From contig CBDDGJ010000003.1 of the NCBI GenBank assembly GCA_965227805.1, positions 372,001-436,000 of the forward strand: a stretch of 64,000 nt of DNA. The letters run 5' to 3'. Origin of the DNA: CBDDGJ01 sp965227805 (GTDB taxonomy: Bacteria; Pseudomonadota; Alphaproteobacteria; RS24). Positions 8,378-16,999 of the stretch are shown in pieces. The position numbers and the translations under genes are program-made. Each line of letters starts with the position of its first letter. The first letter of the stretch is position 1. The notes under the pieces are model-generated. The model was not told the origin of the DNA and did not search any database. It saw only the letters and a list, made by a program, of their open reading frames with translations.

Positions 8378-9784
8378 ATGGTTGATATTAAAAAACGATT
8401 TGAAGCCTTACAAAAAGCAACACCGCGCTTGCGTAATTCGTCTGCACATGAACGGAAAGCCAAAATTAAGGCCTTATGGAATGCCATTTTAGACCATAAA
8501 GACGCACTTTTCGACGCCGCACACGAAGAACGCTATACGGTCTCAGTTGATGTTGCTGCCGAAATTGTGATGCTGAAAGCCGAGGCAGATTACGTGCTTA
8601 AGCGTCTGCCCAAATGGGTAAAGCCGCACCGCGTGCGCAATACACTTTTCACAATGGGGAAAAAATGCGAAATACGCTACCAGTCAAAAGGGGTTGTCTT
8701 AAATCTGCCTGCTTTTAATGCGCCAACGGCGGAAACATTTGTGCCGATGATTTCGGCTATGGCGGCAGGCAATACCATTGCGATTAAGCCTTCTGAACTC
8801 GCACCAAAATCAGCACAAGTGATTGCCGACATTATCCATAGCACTTTGCCTGAAGATGAAGCGATTGTTTTTCAAGGCGGCGTGGATGTTGCACAAGAAT
8901 TGCTTCGCCTGCCCTTTAATCATTTTTATTATACGGGCGGCAATACAGTTGGAAAACTTATAATGAAAGCGGCGGCTGATCATTTCGCATCGGTAACATT
9001 GGAAATGGGAGGAAAATCTCCCGTAATTATTGATGAAACCGCAAAGCTCGAAAATGCTGCTACCAAAATCGCGTGGGGACGTGTTATCAATGCCGGGCAA
9101 GTTTGTGTTGCCCCCGAATATGCGATTGTGCATGAAAATGTCGCCGCGCAATTTATAGACCTTATAAAGGAAAAAATGGAGGCGCTCTATAATTCGGAAG
9201 GAACAGGACTACAAAAATCAGCCTATGTGCCGCGTATCATTAACACGCATCATTATAAGCGCATTGTGGGTCTGCTTGACGATGCCACAAAAAAAGGTGC
9301 TAAAATTGTTTATGGGGGTGATCATGACAAATCCGAGTGTTTTATTGCACCAACGGTTCTTACCGACATGTCTGAAGATATGGACATTATGCAGCAGGAG
9401 GTTTTTGGGCCCATTTTATCTGTTTTGACCTATAGCACGCGCGAAGAGGTTTTAGATATTATCACCAAACGCCCGACACCATTAGCGTTTTATATTTATT
9501 CCACGCATAAAGACACTATTGAATATTTTCTGACCAATAGCTCTTCAGGGTCTGCCGTTGTCAATAATAATTGTGTGCAGGCGGGCACAAATCCAAATTT
9601 ACCCTTTGGCGGCGTTGGTGCGTCTGGCATGGGACGTGCCAGTGGCTTTGGCGGGTTTAAGGAGATGTCTAATGCGCGCACGGTTATGCACCAGCCGCTC
9701 GATCGTTTGCGTGATATTATGATGCAATTACCGCCCTATTCAGCACGTTATGAAAACCTCATAATGCGCGCATTAAAAAAATAA
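8378..9784 (+). CDS. NAD(P)-dependent aldehyde dehydrogenase (468 aa)
   Basis: This enzyme oxidises an aldehyde to a carboxylic acid. The catalytic Cys is C243 in NAGQVCVAP and the general base is E209 in LEMGGKSP. FNAPTAE and the C-terminal PFGGVGASGMGRASGFGGF are conserved family blocks. The length and the C-terminal sequence fit the class-3/coniferyl-aldehyde-like group rather than class 1/2. An earlier ATG at 8371 runs into a stop after four codons; the ATG at 8378 follows AAAGGA. In this island it would complete alcohol-aldehyde-acid oxidation of a terminally hydroxylated sterol side chain before CoA activation. The substrate is inferred. Confidence 0.86.
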   Translation: MVDIKKRFEALQKATPRLRNSSAHERKAKIKALWNAILDHKDALFDAAHEERYTVSVDVAAEIVMLKAEADYVLKRLPKWVKPHRVRNTLFTMGKKCEIRYQSKGVVLNLPAFNAPTAETFVPMISAMAAGNTIAIKPSELAPKSAQVIADIIHSTLPEDEAIVFQGGVDVAQELLRLPFNHFYYTGGNTVGKLIMKAAADHFASVTLEMGGKSPVIIDETAKLENAATKIAWGRVINAGQVCVAPEYAIVHENVAAQFIDLIKEKMEALYNSEGTGLQKSAYVPRIINTHHYKRIVGLLDDATKKGAKIVYGGDHDKSECFIAPTVLTDMSEDMDIMQQEVFGPILSVLTYSTREEVLDIITKRPTPLAFYIYSTHKDTIEYFLTNSSSGSAVVNNNCVQAGTNPNLPFGGVGASGMGRASGFGGFKEMSNARTVMHQPLDRLRDIMMQLPPYSARYENLIMRALKK

Positions 9785-9787
9785 GTG

Positions 9788-10705
9788 CTAAATAAAGGTC
9801 TGGTTTATCCACGTCTCTATGCGCGCGCATAGCTCTGTAATGGCCGGAAACGCAAAGCTATTATGGCCACAATTTTCCAAAACATGCAGCGTAAGTGAAA
9901 GCGCGGCGGTAAAATCAAGCACTGCCTCTTTGGGCGGGGCACCAATATCATGGTCGCCAAAGCACATAAATAAGGGGATAGCGATAGCCCCCGCTTCTTT
10001 TGCAAAGCTCCCCTGCACTATGCTCATCATGCCGCCGGCTGCAAATAAATTCACATTTAGTGCGCGCAATTTTTCGGTTAATGCTGGGCGCGCACCACTA
10101 AAGGGGGTTGATTCGCCCCGTGGTCCATCTGCGAGAACGGGAAACGCTTCGCCAAATTTAGCCAGGGTAAGTGTTTCCAAATCGCGTTCAAGTTTTTCTG
10201 GTGCATTGATATATGATTTTTCCACATCGCTTAACCCCCATTCAAGCCCGCGCGCGCTGGCGCCGAGCAAAACCATGGCTGAAAATGGTTTATGCCGCGC
10301 CTGCACCAATGTAACCATCATCCCGCCCATACTATGCCCAACGCCAATCATACGATTGGTTGTCCAGTTTTTTGTCTCTAAAACAGCATTAAGTGCCTTT
10401 GCCACATAATCGCTTGCCTGGCGTGGTGTAAGAAAGGGGTGGGGTGCGGATAATGTATTTTCACCAATGCCGGGATGATCCATGGAAATCACCCGATGGC
10501 CATATTTTGTCATATGTGATGCAAAGCTATAATCGGCGTTATCCACACGACCCAAATCAAAATAACGGTGCGACATGCCCCCGCCGGGCAAACAAAAATA
10601 TATTATATCCGTCTGTGGTTGGTCTGGTGTGTAAAGCCATGCGCGCAATGGCTGAATCTGGCCATTTGCAAGCGTTATATCTACGTCTATGTGTGATATT
10701 TTCAT
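9788..10705 (-). CDS. Alpha/beta hydrolase (305 aa)
   Basis: This is an alpha/beta-hydrolase-fold protein. The nucleophile elbow is GHSMGG (S125), the likely acid is in FGDHDIG and the histidine in CGHNSF. An oxyanion-hole-like LPGGGMSH segment lies at about residues 39-46. The ATG overlaps the ferredoxin stop codon by 4 bp (ATGA), so it is translationally coupled to the electron carrier. Possible roles are hydrolysis of an ester, lactone or CoA thioester of a steroid intermediate. It differs from HsaD, which is encoded at 44748. The substrate is unknown. Confidence 0.8.
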   Translation of the reverse strand: MKISHIDVDITLANGQIQPLRAWLYTPDQPQTDIIYFCLPGGGMSHRYFDLGRVDNADYSFASHMTKYGHRVISMDHPGIGENTLSAPHPFLTPRQASDYVAKALNAVLETKNWTTNRMIGVGHSMGGMMVTLVQARHKPFSAMVLLGASARGLEWGLSDVEKSYINAPEKLERDLETLTLAKFGEAFPVLADGPRGESTPFSGARPALTEKLRALNVNLFAAGGMMSIVQGSFAKEAGAIAIPLFMCFGDHDIGAPPKEAVLDFTAALSLTLHVLENCGHNSFAFPAITELCARIETWINQTFI

Positions 10706-11022
10706 GCTTCTGGCGCAATATCAAGTGAAAGCCCGTCCATATATTCATCCACAATAAGCTGGCAGGCAAGGCGCGAATGTGGTGTTACGTCGACAAAGTC
10801 TGCTAAAGACTCGAGCATATAGCTTTCATCTTCGGTTCTGCTCCCATATTTTTTTGCCCACGCATCGCGTAAATATATGTGGCATGTTCCACAAGATGCC
10901 GCGCCGCCACAAATGGCTTCGACTAAATCTTCATCACGTAGCACCTCCATCACAGAGAGCCCTAGCTCTGCTGATACATCATATTTTTGCCCCGCGCGGT
11001 TGAAAACGGTAATTTTTAGCAT
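10702..11022 (-). CDS. [2Fe-2S] ferredoxin, adrenodoxin/putidaredoxin type (106 aa)
   Basis: This is a plant/vertebrate-type [2Fe-2S] ferredoxin. The ligands are the CGGAASCGTC block (C-x5-C-x2-C) and the distal Cys in LACQL. Its spacing and the acidic DFVDVTPHSRLACQL region match adrenodoxin-like carriers. It most likely passes electrons to the P450 at 21477, and possibly to the Rieske oxygenases. No ferredoxin reductase is encoded in the window, so that partner must lie elsewhere. The gene is divergent from the CaiB gene at 11180, and the shared 157-bp promoter region contains a TetR-type palindrome (11078-11095). Confidence 0.88.
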   Translation of the reverse strand: MLKITVFNRAGQKYDVSAELGLSVMEVLRDEDLVEAICGGAASCGTCHIYLRDAWAKKYGSRTEDESYMLESLADFVDVTPHSRLACQLIVDEYMDGLSLDIAPEA

Positions 11023-11077
11023 AATTTTACCTCCGAAATTGCAAAATAACTTGACTTAAGTCTAAAATATCGTATTT

Positions 11078-11095
11078 CTGAATAGCGTTCGGAAA
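11078..11095. promoter_or_regulatory. Candidate TetR operator, site at the ferredoxin/CaiB promoter
   Basis: Read on the minus strand the site is TTTCCGAACGCTATTCAG. It matches the palindrome at 20715-20732 (TTTCCGAATAATATTCGA) in TTTCCGAA and TATTC with the same spacing. It lies between the divergent ferredoxin and CaiB genes, just downstream of a TTGACT sequence (11051-11056). Control by the TetR protein encoded at 20736 is inferred. Confidence 0.55.
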
Positions 11096-11179
11096 GTTCT
11101 AACGTGAATTACAGCGAAAAGCAAGATGTATCATTATCTTAGGGTTTTGAAAAATAAGTTTAGAAAATAGGGGGCTAAA

Positions 11180-13591
11180 ATGACAGGTGTTTTAAGTGAT
11201 TTGAAAGTTTTGGATTTAAGTTGGGGAATTGCCGGGCCTATGACGGCTATGCTGCTTGCAGACCATGGTGCAGATGTAACCCGGATTGAGCGCCCGCAAG
11301 GTGACCCTTTCCCTGATATGCTTGGCTATAAGGTTTGGCATCGGGGTAAAAAAAACGCCATATTTGATTTGAAAGATGAAGCAGATAAAGCGCTATTTCT
11401 GAAATTAGCAAGCGATGCAGATGTTTTGATTGAGAGTTTCTCACCCGGTGTTACTAAACGGTGCGGTATTGATTATGAAACACTTGCACGTCTTAACCCA
11501 AAACTTATTTACTGTTCAATTACCGGCTATGGTGAAGATGGTGAAAATCGCGATGCTCCGGCTTATGACGCGCTGGTTGCGGCAAAAACTGGTTTGCAAT
11601 ATGAGCAACGCGGCTGGCCGGAAGGGGCACTTTATCATATGGCCGGGCGCGAAGACCCCTTTGCTGATGCGATAGATATTGACCCTGATTGGGTGCAAGG
11701 GGCGAACCGAGACGGACCACTTTTTGTCGCATCGCCATGGCCAAGTCTGGGTGCTTTCTTTTCGGCGATTACGGGTATTTCGGCTGCTCTATTTGCGCGC
11801 GAACGCACCGGGCAGGGGCAGAAAGTATCTACATCCTTGTATCAAGGTGCTCTAGCATCTGGCAGTGCTGTATGGCAGCGTGCCGATGATGTTGATGCGG
11901 TAGGGTTTAATACATGGATTATAGGGAGCCGTAGCCCGAAAGGGCATTTCCGTTGTAAAGATGGCGACTGGATTCATAATTGGGTGCCCAATCCACGTTT
12001 TATCCTTGAAGCGTCAAAGGGAGATGAAATCAACGCCACACCCGACTTGACCGTGCAAAATGATCCAGACCGGTTTGGCATTGGCCCTGAAGAATTACTG
12101 GTGATGGGACATTATCAACCTATTTTAGCCGATGCCATGAAGAAATTTAATACCGATGAATGGGTGGAGGCCGCACGTATCGGCAATATGACAATGCAAA
12201 AATGCCGATCACTTGAAGAGTCTTTAACCGACCCATTATTGCTTGATGATGGCTGTGTCACCACGGTGGATGATCCAGAATTGGGGGCAATCAATCAGGT
12301 GGGCATTACCTATCGTTTGGAAAACAGCCCCGGCGCAATTCAAGGGGCAACGCGCCCAACCGGCGCCGATACGGATGCGGTTAAAGCCTATGCAACAAGT
12401 TTGCCAGAGGTGCAACAGCACACAAGCGAAGCCAAGGTTGCCGAAGGCGGACCGCTAAAAGGTATTCGGGTGCTGGATTTGGGTTTGGCAATTGCCGGCC
12501 CGTTTGGCTGTCAACTGCTTTCGCATATGGGTGCCGAAGTCATCAAAGCCAATACATTATGGGATGGCTATTGGCATCGCACCCATATTGCCTATATGGC
12601 CAATCAGGGAAAACGCTCTATCGCTTTGATGTTAAAACACCCCAAAGGGCTAGAAGCCTTGAAAAAATTGATTTCGACATGTGATGTGGTGATGCACAAT
12701 ATGCGCTACCCGGCTGTGGAAAGGCTGGGGCTGGATTATGAAACGCTCAAAAAAGAGTTTCCGCGCTTAATTTATTGTCATTCACGTGGTTTTGAGAAAG
12801 GCCCGCGCATGTCGCTCCCCGGAAACGATCAAACCGGGGCATGTCTGGCGGGGATTCAGCATGAAGATGGTGCCTTGCACACAGGTGAAGGCTTTCCCAT
12901 GTGGTCGCTAACATCATTAGGCGATATGGGAAATGGTTATCTTGCAGCTACGGGCATTTGTAATGCGCTGATGGATCGTGAAAAAACCGGCAAAGGGCAA
13001 TTTGTTGATACCAGCATTATCAATGCCGCATTGCTTAACACGAGCTATGCTGTCGCAAAGTCCGATGGAAGTGCGGTTTCGCGGCCACGGCTAGACAAGG
13101 AACAAACGGGCTATAGCGATTATTATCGCCTTTACCGTTGTGGCGACGGCGCATGGATTCAAGTTGCTGCCATGAGCACAGTGCAAAAGCAAGCCTTTGA
13201 TAAAGTCGCTGCAAATCGCGATTTTGCAAGCGCGGATGCCGCAAGCTGGATACGCACATTATCTGATGCAGGCGTGCCCGTAGCCCTTTCGGATGCTGAA
13301 ATATCAAAAAGTCTGTTTGATGATGAGACGCTAAAAGCCAAAGGATGGACGCTAGAATATCAACACCGCTTTGTGGGCAAATTGGAACAAATCGGCGCGA
13401 CCTATGATTTATCTGGCACGCCGCTTATTAAGCCAACGCCGCCCCTAATCGTTGGTGACCAAACGAGTGCGTTATTATCGGAAATCGGCTATAGTGACGA
13501 TGAAATTGATGCGATGGCAAAAGAAACGGTTATTGTGTGTGACCCGCCGCGCGAAGGCCAGGAAGAATTGAAAAATCCCTGGGGATTATAA
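11180..13591 (+). CDS. Tandem-domain CaiB/BaiF (family III) CoA-transferase-like protein (803 aa)
   Basis: Two family III CoA-transferase domains are fused in one chain. Domain 1 (about residues 1-405) starts with VLDLSWGIAGPMTAMLLADHGADV and domain 2 (about 425-803) with VLDLGLAIAGPFGCQLLSHMGAEV. Family members move CoA between acyl groups, as BaiF does for bile acids. The residue aligned with the catalytic Asp of formyl-CoA transferase appears to be Gln in domain 1 (TSLYQGA, Q222) and Asn in domain 2 (TSIINAA, N615). Either both sites use another mechanism, or the protein works with a partner. The single-domain homologue encoded at 16977 keeps the Asp. The gene heads a plus-strand run that ends at 19663. 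A steroid side-chain acid or CoA thioester is the likely ligand, by context. Confidence 0.85.
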   Translation: MTGVLSDLKVLDLSWGIAGPMTAMLLADHGADVTRIERPQGDPFPDMLGYKVWHRGKKNAIFDLKDEADKALFLKLASDADVLIESFSPGVTKRCGIDYETLARLNPKLIYCSITGYGEDGENRDAPAYDALVAAKTGLQYEQRGWPEGALYHMAGREDPFADAIDIDPDWVQGANRDGPLFVASPWPSLGAFFSAITGISAALFARERTGQGQKVSTSLYQGALASGSAVWQRADDVDAVGFNTWIIGSRSPKGHFRCKDGDWIHNWVPNPRFILEASKGDEINATPDLTVQNDPDRFGIGPEELLVMGHYQPILADAMKKFNTDEWVEAARIGNMTMQKCRSLEESLTDPLLLDDGCVTTVDDPELGAINQVGITYRLENSPGAIQGATRPTGADTDAVKAYATSLPEVQQHTSEAKVAEGGPLKGIRVLDLGLAIAGPFGCQLLSHMGAEVIKANTLWDGYWHRTHIAYMANQGKRSIALMLKHPKGLEALKKLISTCDVVMHNMRYPAVERLGLDYETLKKEFPRLIYCHSRGFEKGPRMSLPGNDQTGACLAGIQHEDGALHTGEGFPMWSLTSLGDMGNGYLAATGICNALMDREKTGKGQFVDTSIINAALLNTSYAVAKSDGSAVSRPRLDKEQTGYSDYYRLYRCGDGAWIQVAAMSTVQKQAFDKVAANRDFASADAASWIRTLSDAGVPVALSDAEISKSLFDDETLKAKGWTLEYQHRFVGKLEQIGATYDLSGTPLIKPTPPLIVGDQTSALLSEIGYSDDEIDAMAKETVIVCDPPREGQEELKNPWGL

Positions 13592-13628
13592 TTAAGAAAG
13601 AGAGTGCTATCATGAAGAGGCTATATGT

Positions 13629-14030
13629 ATGAGACCAGAGCCAGTTATACGCATTGATTCTGCTTTTTTTTGGGAGGCATGCACGCGCGGTAAACTTGTC
13701 GCACAAAAATGTCCAGAATGTGAGATACTCTGGCACCCGCCCCGCCCTATGTGCCCGCATTGTCATTCAACCGAAAAAACCGTTGAAACATTATCTGGAA
13801 AAGGGCGGGTTATAAGTTGGGCAAAGCAGGTAAGAGTCCCAGCTATTGATTTTTCATATATCCCTATCGCCGTGTTGGTTGAACTAGATGAGGGAATACG
13901 CTTGGTCAGCACGATGGCAGAAGAGGTTGCCTCTGATGATATGCGTTTTGGCATGCGCGTTATGGTAGATTTTGCCAAAACCTCAGGGGAAAAAGCCGTG
14001 CCTATATTTCGCCCTATGGAGGATGTGTGA
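13629..14030 (+). CDS. DUF35 zinc-ribbon/OB-fold protein, partner of Ltp2-like aldolase (133 aa)
   Basis: This small protein has an N-terminal zinc ribbon (C-x2-C in KCPECE and C-x2-C in MCPHCH) followed by an OB-fold segment (GRVISWAKQV to FGMRVMVDF). In actinobacterial sterol degraders a DUF35 domain of ChsH2 binds the thiolase-like Ltp2 and is needed for its retro-aldolase activity. Here the domain is free-standing, without the MaoC half found in ChsH2. It overlaps the start of the Ltp2-like gene, which strongly suggests one complex. The start at 13629 follows AGAGG with a 9-base spacer. Confidence 0.85.
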   Translation: MRPEPVIRIDSAFFWEACTRGKLVAQKCPECEILWHPPRPMCPHCHSTEKTVETLSGKGRVISWAKQVRVPAIDFSYIPIAVLVELDEGIRLVSTMAEEVASDDMRFGMRVMVDFAKTSGEKAVPIFRPMEDV

Positions 14031-15187
14031 TCATGCAGCCTTCACAACAAGCAGCGATTGTCGGTATTGGACAAACTGAGTTCTCAAAAGCAAGTGGTCG
14101 TTCCGAACAGCAATTAGCTGCCGAAGCAATTTTAGCCGCCTGTCAAGATGCAGGCATTGACCCTGCCGATATAGACGGTATGACCACCTTTACCCTTGAT
14201 AAGAGCGACGAAGTGGATGTGATGCGCGCGCTTGGATGTCGGGAAATCAATTACACCACACGCTTGCCTCAAGGGGGCGGATCATCGGTTAGCACGCTTG
14301 TTCACGCAAAAAAAGCAGTAGAGGCAAAGTTTTGTGATGTTTTTGTTATTTGGCGCGCGATGAATGAGCGTTCGCAATATCGTTTCGGACAACCCGTAGT
14401 GACGATTTCGCCGGATGGACATAGCTCAACTTTTTTAGAATGGTGCTCGCCCTTTGGTGCACAAACACCTGCTGCATGGGAGGCCTTATCCTGTGGCCCT
14501 TATTTGCATAAGTTTGGCGTTTCGTCAGAAGATTTAGGGCATATTGCCGTGTTATTAAGAAAACACGCCGCAACCAATCCGGCAGCGTGGTTTTATGGCA
14601 AACCCATTACGTTGGAAGATCATCAACAAAGTCCCTGGGTTGTTGAACCATGGTTGCATTTGTTGGATTGCTGCCAAGAATCCGATGGCGGTGTCGCGCT
14701 GATTATTACACGCATGGATCATGCACGCGATTTGCGCCAAAAACCAGCACGCATTTTGGGTGCCGAATATGCGTTTTTATTCAATCATGAAATCATTTCG
14801 GATTTTTATCAAGGTGATCTCATTCAGTCTAACATCAGTATGCGCGTTAGACAAAAACTTACGGCAGCAGCAGGGCTTGCGCCTAAAGATACGGATGTTG
14901 CCATGATTTATGATAATTTTACACCGCAAATATTACGTCAGCTTGAAGGATTTGGCTATTGTGGTGTAGGTGAAGCCAAAAATTATGTCGCCGATGGGCA
15001 TTTGGAATTAACGGGTAAATCCCCCTTAAGCCCTAATGGCGGGTTAATGGGCGAAGGCTATATTCATGGCATGAATAATATCACTGAAGGTGTGCGCCAA
15101 TTACGGGGAACGGCTGCCAATCAGGTGGAGAATGCACAAACAGTATTTTTGGCATCTGGCGTTGCGGGTGCGATTATTGCAACTTAA
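14027..15187 (+). CDS. Ltp2-like thiolase-fold aldolase / lipid-transfer protein (386 aa)
   Basis: This thiolase-superfamily protein is related to SCP-x and Ltp2. The position of the nucleophilic Cys of true thiolases is occupied by glycines (LPQGGGSSVSTL, about residue 87), as in Ltp2-type enzymes that cleave the C17 side chain by a retro-aldol step and release propionyl-CoA. Other family blocks are ESDGGVALIIT and the C-terminal GYIHGMNNITEG. Two starts are possible: a GTG at 14027, 4 bases after GGAGG and overlapping the DUF35 stop, or an ATG at 14033 with a 10-base spacer. The DUF35 neighbour supports the aldolase role. The substrate would be a 17-hydroxy-pregnene-20-carboxyl-CoA or a related C24-branched acyl-CoA. 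Confidence 0.82.
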   Translation: MIMQPSQQAAIVGIGQTEFSKASGRSEQQLAAEAILAACQDAGIDPADIDGMTTFTLDKSDEVDVMRALGCREINYTTRLPQGGGSSVSTLVHAKKAVEAKFCDVFVIWRAMNERSQYRFGQPVVTISPDGHSSTFLEWCSPFGAQTPAAWEALSCGPYLHKFGVSSEDLGHIAVLLRKHAATNPAAWFYGKPITLEDHQQSPWVVEPWLHLLDCCQESDGGVALIITRMDHARDLRQKPARILGAEYAFLFNHEIISDFYQGDLIQSNISMRVRQKLTAAAGLAPKDTDVAMIYDNFTPQILRQLEGFGYCGVGEAKNYVADGHLELTGKSPLSPNGGLMGEGYIHGMNNITEGVRQLRGTAANQVENAQTVFLASGVAGAIIAT

Positions 15188-15207
15188 CATTTAATAAAGA
15201 GGAAAAA

Positions 15208-15516
15208 ATGACCGAAAATATCAAAGCCGGAATGAAATTATCAAGTGCGGTATGTCAAGCCCAAATCATGGTGCTCAAAGTGCCGGACAGTGAATTGGAA
15301 ATCACCTGCGGGGGTAGCCCAATGAGCGTTAATGCGGTGGAAACAAAAAGCGCGATCAACCCTGATTTGGCTGGTGGATTATTGGTCGGAAAGCGTTATG
15401 TAGATGAAAGTGAATCTATGGAGTTTCTGTGCACGCGTGGGGGCGATGGCACATTACAGGTAAATGGTGTATCGCTTGATATTAAGCAGGCAAAAGCATT
15501 ACCATCATCAGATTAA
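15208..15516 (+). CDS. Conserved small protein of unknown function (102 aa)
   Basis: This is a compact protein with no signal peptide or membrane segment. Three Cys occur in the settings SAVCQAQ, ITCGGSPM and EFLCTRGGDG. A central LVGKRYVDE segment and a C-terminal LPSSD end are distinctive. From memory, similar small proteins lie beside acyl-CoA synthetase genes in some actinobacteria, but I cannot confirm this here. AAGAGG precedes the ATG. The gene sits between the Ltp2-like aldolase and the acyl-CoA synthetase (20 and 16 bp gaps), so it is certainly part of that transcription unit. The function is unknown. Confidence 0.75.
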   Translation: MTENIKAGMKLSSAVCQAQIMVLKVPDSELEITCGGSPMSVNAVETKSAINPDLAGGLLVGKRYVDESESMEFLCTRGGDGTLQVNGVSLDIKQAKALPSSD

Positions 15517-15532
15517 GCAACAGGCGTAGCCC

Positions 15533-16999
15533 ATGAATATTCATCTTATTTTGCAAATGGCGGTTGACGCAATGGCAGAGCGCATTGCAATTAGTGCCGG
15601 TGATCGCCATTTAACTTTCGCAGAACTGGATGCCGCCGCAAGGAATGTTGCCACAAAAGCACAGGCCAGTGAACGCCTGGCTTATCTTTGTGAAAATAGC
15701 CCCGCAATGCCTGCCGCAATTTTTGGCGCAGCTTTGGCAGGCAAACCTTTTGTGCCAATCAATTACCGGCTGGCTGAAGATCAAATTGCCGCGCTTATCG
15801 CGCGCATTACACCGGCTGTTCTTATTACGAACCAGGATAAAACCTATCGTGATATTACCACAATAACAACTGATGCGGTGCTGGAAGGAGATGCTTATGC
15901 GGGAGATGCACCGGATGTAGAGAGTAGCGTGGCGATAGAATTATTTACCAGCGGCACAACGGGTGAACCAAAATCGGCTTTGTTACGACATGCCAATTTG
16001 CTTGCCTATATTTTTGGCAGTGTTGAGTTTATGAGTGCAAGCGAAGATGAAGCGAGCTTGATTAGTGTCCCCCCCTATCATATTGCTGGTGTTTCGGCGG
16101 TCTTAAGCTCCAGCTATGCCGGGCGGCGCATGGTGCAATTACCAAATTTTAGTGCAGAAAAATGGATAGAGCTTGCCCGTAAAGAAACCATAACGCATGC
16201 TTTTGTTGTGCCAACCATGTTACAGCATATTGTGGATTATGTCGCTGATAAAGCCATTGATATAGAATTGCCCACTTTACGCGCTTTATCATATGGGGGG
16301 GGGAAAATGCCCTTATCGGTGATTGAACGCGCAATGGATATGTTGCCGCACGTAAATTTCACCAATGCCTATGGATTAACCGAGACAAGCTCAACCATTT
16401 GCTTGTTAGACCCGGAAACACATCGGCAAGCAAAAGACGCGGATAATCCGTTAATCCGCCGCAGATTGAAATCCGTAGGCCAACCCTTACCAATGGTGGA
16501 CGTGCAGATCAGGAAAGATGATGGCACCTTATGCACTGCCGATGAAACAGGCGCTGTATTTGTCCGCGCCGACCAGGTGAGCGGGGAATATAAAAATAGC
16601 GGCTCATTATTGGATGAAGATGGATGGTTCCCCACCAAAGATATAGGCTTTATGGATAGCGAAGGCTTTTTGTTTTTGGATGGGCGGGCTGATGACGTCA
16701 TCGTAAGGGGCGGTGAGAATATTTCGCCTGGTGAAATAGAAGATGTTTTATTGACCCATACACAAATTAAGGATGCGGCAGCGATTGCCGTTGCCGATGA
16801 ACAATGGGGTGAGGCGATTGGCGTGGCGATTGTTTGTGACGGCACACCCCCTGCACATGAAGAATTGTGCACATTGATACGCTCAAAATTGCGCTCCAGC
16901 CGGGTGCCAAGTAAGATTATTACAGTGGATGCCCTGCCTTATAATGAGACTGGCAAATTATTGCGTAGAGTTGTGCGTGACTGGTTTGCTGAAGAATAA
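15533..16999 (+). CDS. Acyl-CoA synthetase, class I adenylate-forming (488 aa)
   Basis: This is an ANL-superfamily ligase that activates a carboxylic acid to its CoA thioester with ATP. The P-loop-like motif is LFTSGTTGEPKSA, the adenine-binding motif is NAYGLTE and the hinge region is GRADDVIVRGGENISPGEIE. The catalytic lysine motif is NETGKLLRR near the C-terminus. It clusters with the Ltp2-like aldolase and CaiB genes, so a side-chain carboxylate is the likely substrate. It is distinct from the FadD3-like ligase at 46875. The following gene begins inside its last codons. Confidence 0.88.
   Translation: MNIHLILQMAVDAMAERIAISAGDRHLTFAELDAAARNVATKAQASERLAYLCENSPAMPAAIFGAALAGKPFVPINYRLAEDQIAALIARITPAVLITNQDKTYRDITTITTDAVLEGDAYAGDAPDVESSVAIELFTSGTTGEPKSALLRHANLLAYIFGSVEFMSASEDEASLISVPPYHIAGVSAVLSSSYAGRRMVQLPNFSAEKWIELARKETITHAFVVPTMLQHIVDYVADKAIDIELPTLRALSYGGGKMPLSVIERAMDMLPHVNFTNAYGLTETSSTICLLDPETHRQAKDADNPLIRRRLKSVGQPLPMVDVQIRKDDGTLCTADETGAVFVRADQVSGEYKNSGSLLDEDGWFPTKDIGFMDSEGFLFLDGRADDVIVRGGENISPGEIEDVLLTHTQIKDAAAIAVADEQWGEAIGVAIVCDGTPPAHEELCTLIRSKLRSSRVPSKIITVDALPYNETGKLLRRVVRDWFAEE

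Noticed and set aside
9819..10409. 196-codon plus-strand frame opposite the alpha/beta hydrolase
   Set aside because: It is antisense to a gene with clear catalytic motifs and has no ribosome site or recognisable domain.
16369..16872. 167-codon minus-strand frame inside the acyl-CoA synthetase
   Set aside because: It is a mirror frame of the conserved C-terminal half of the synthetase and has no features of its own.
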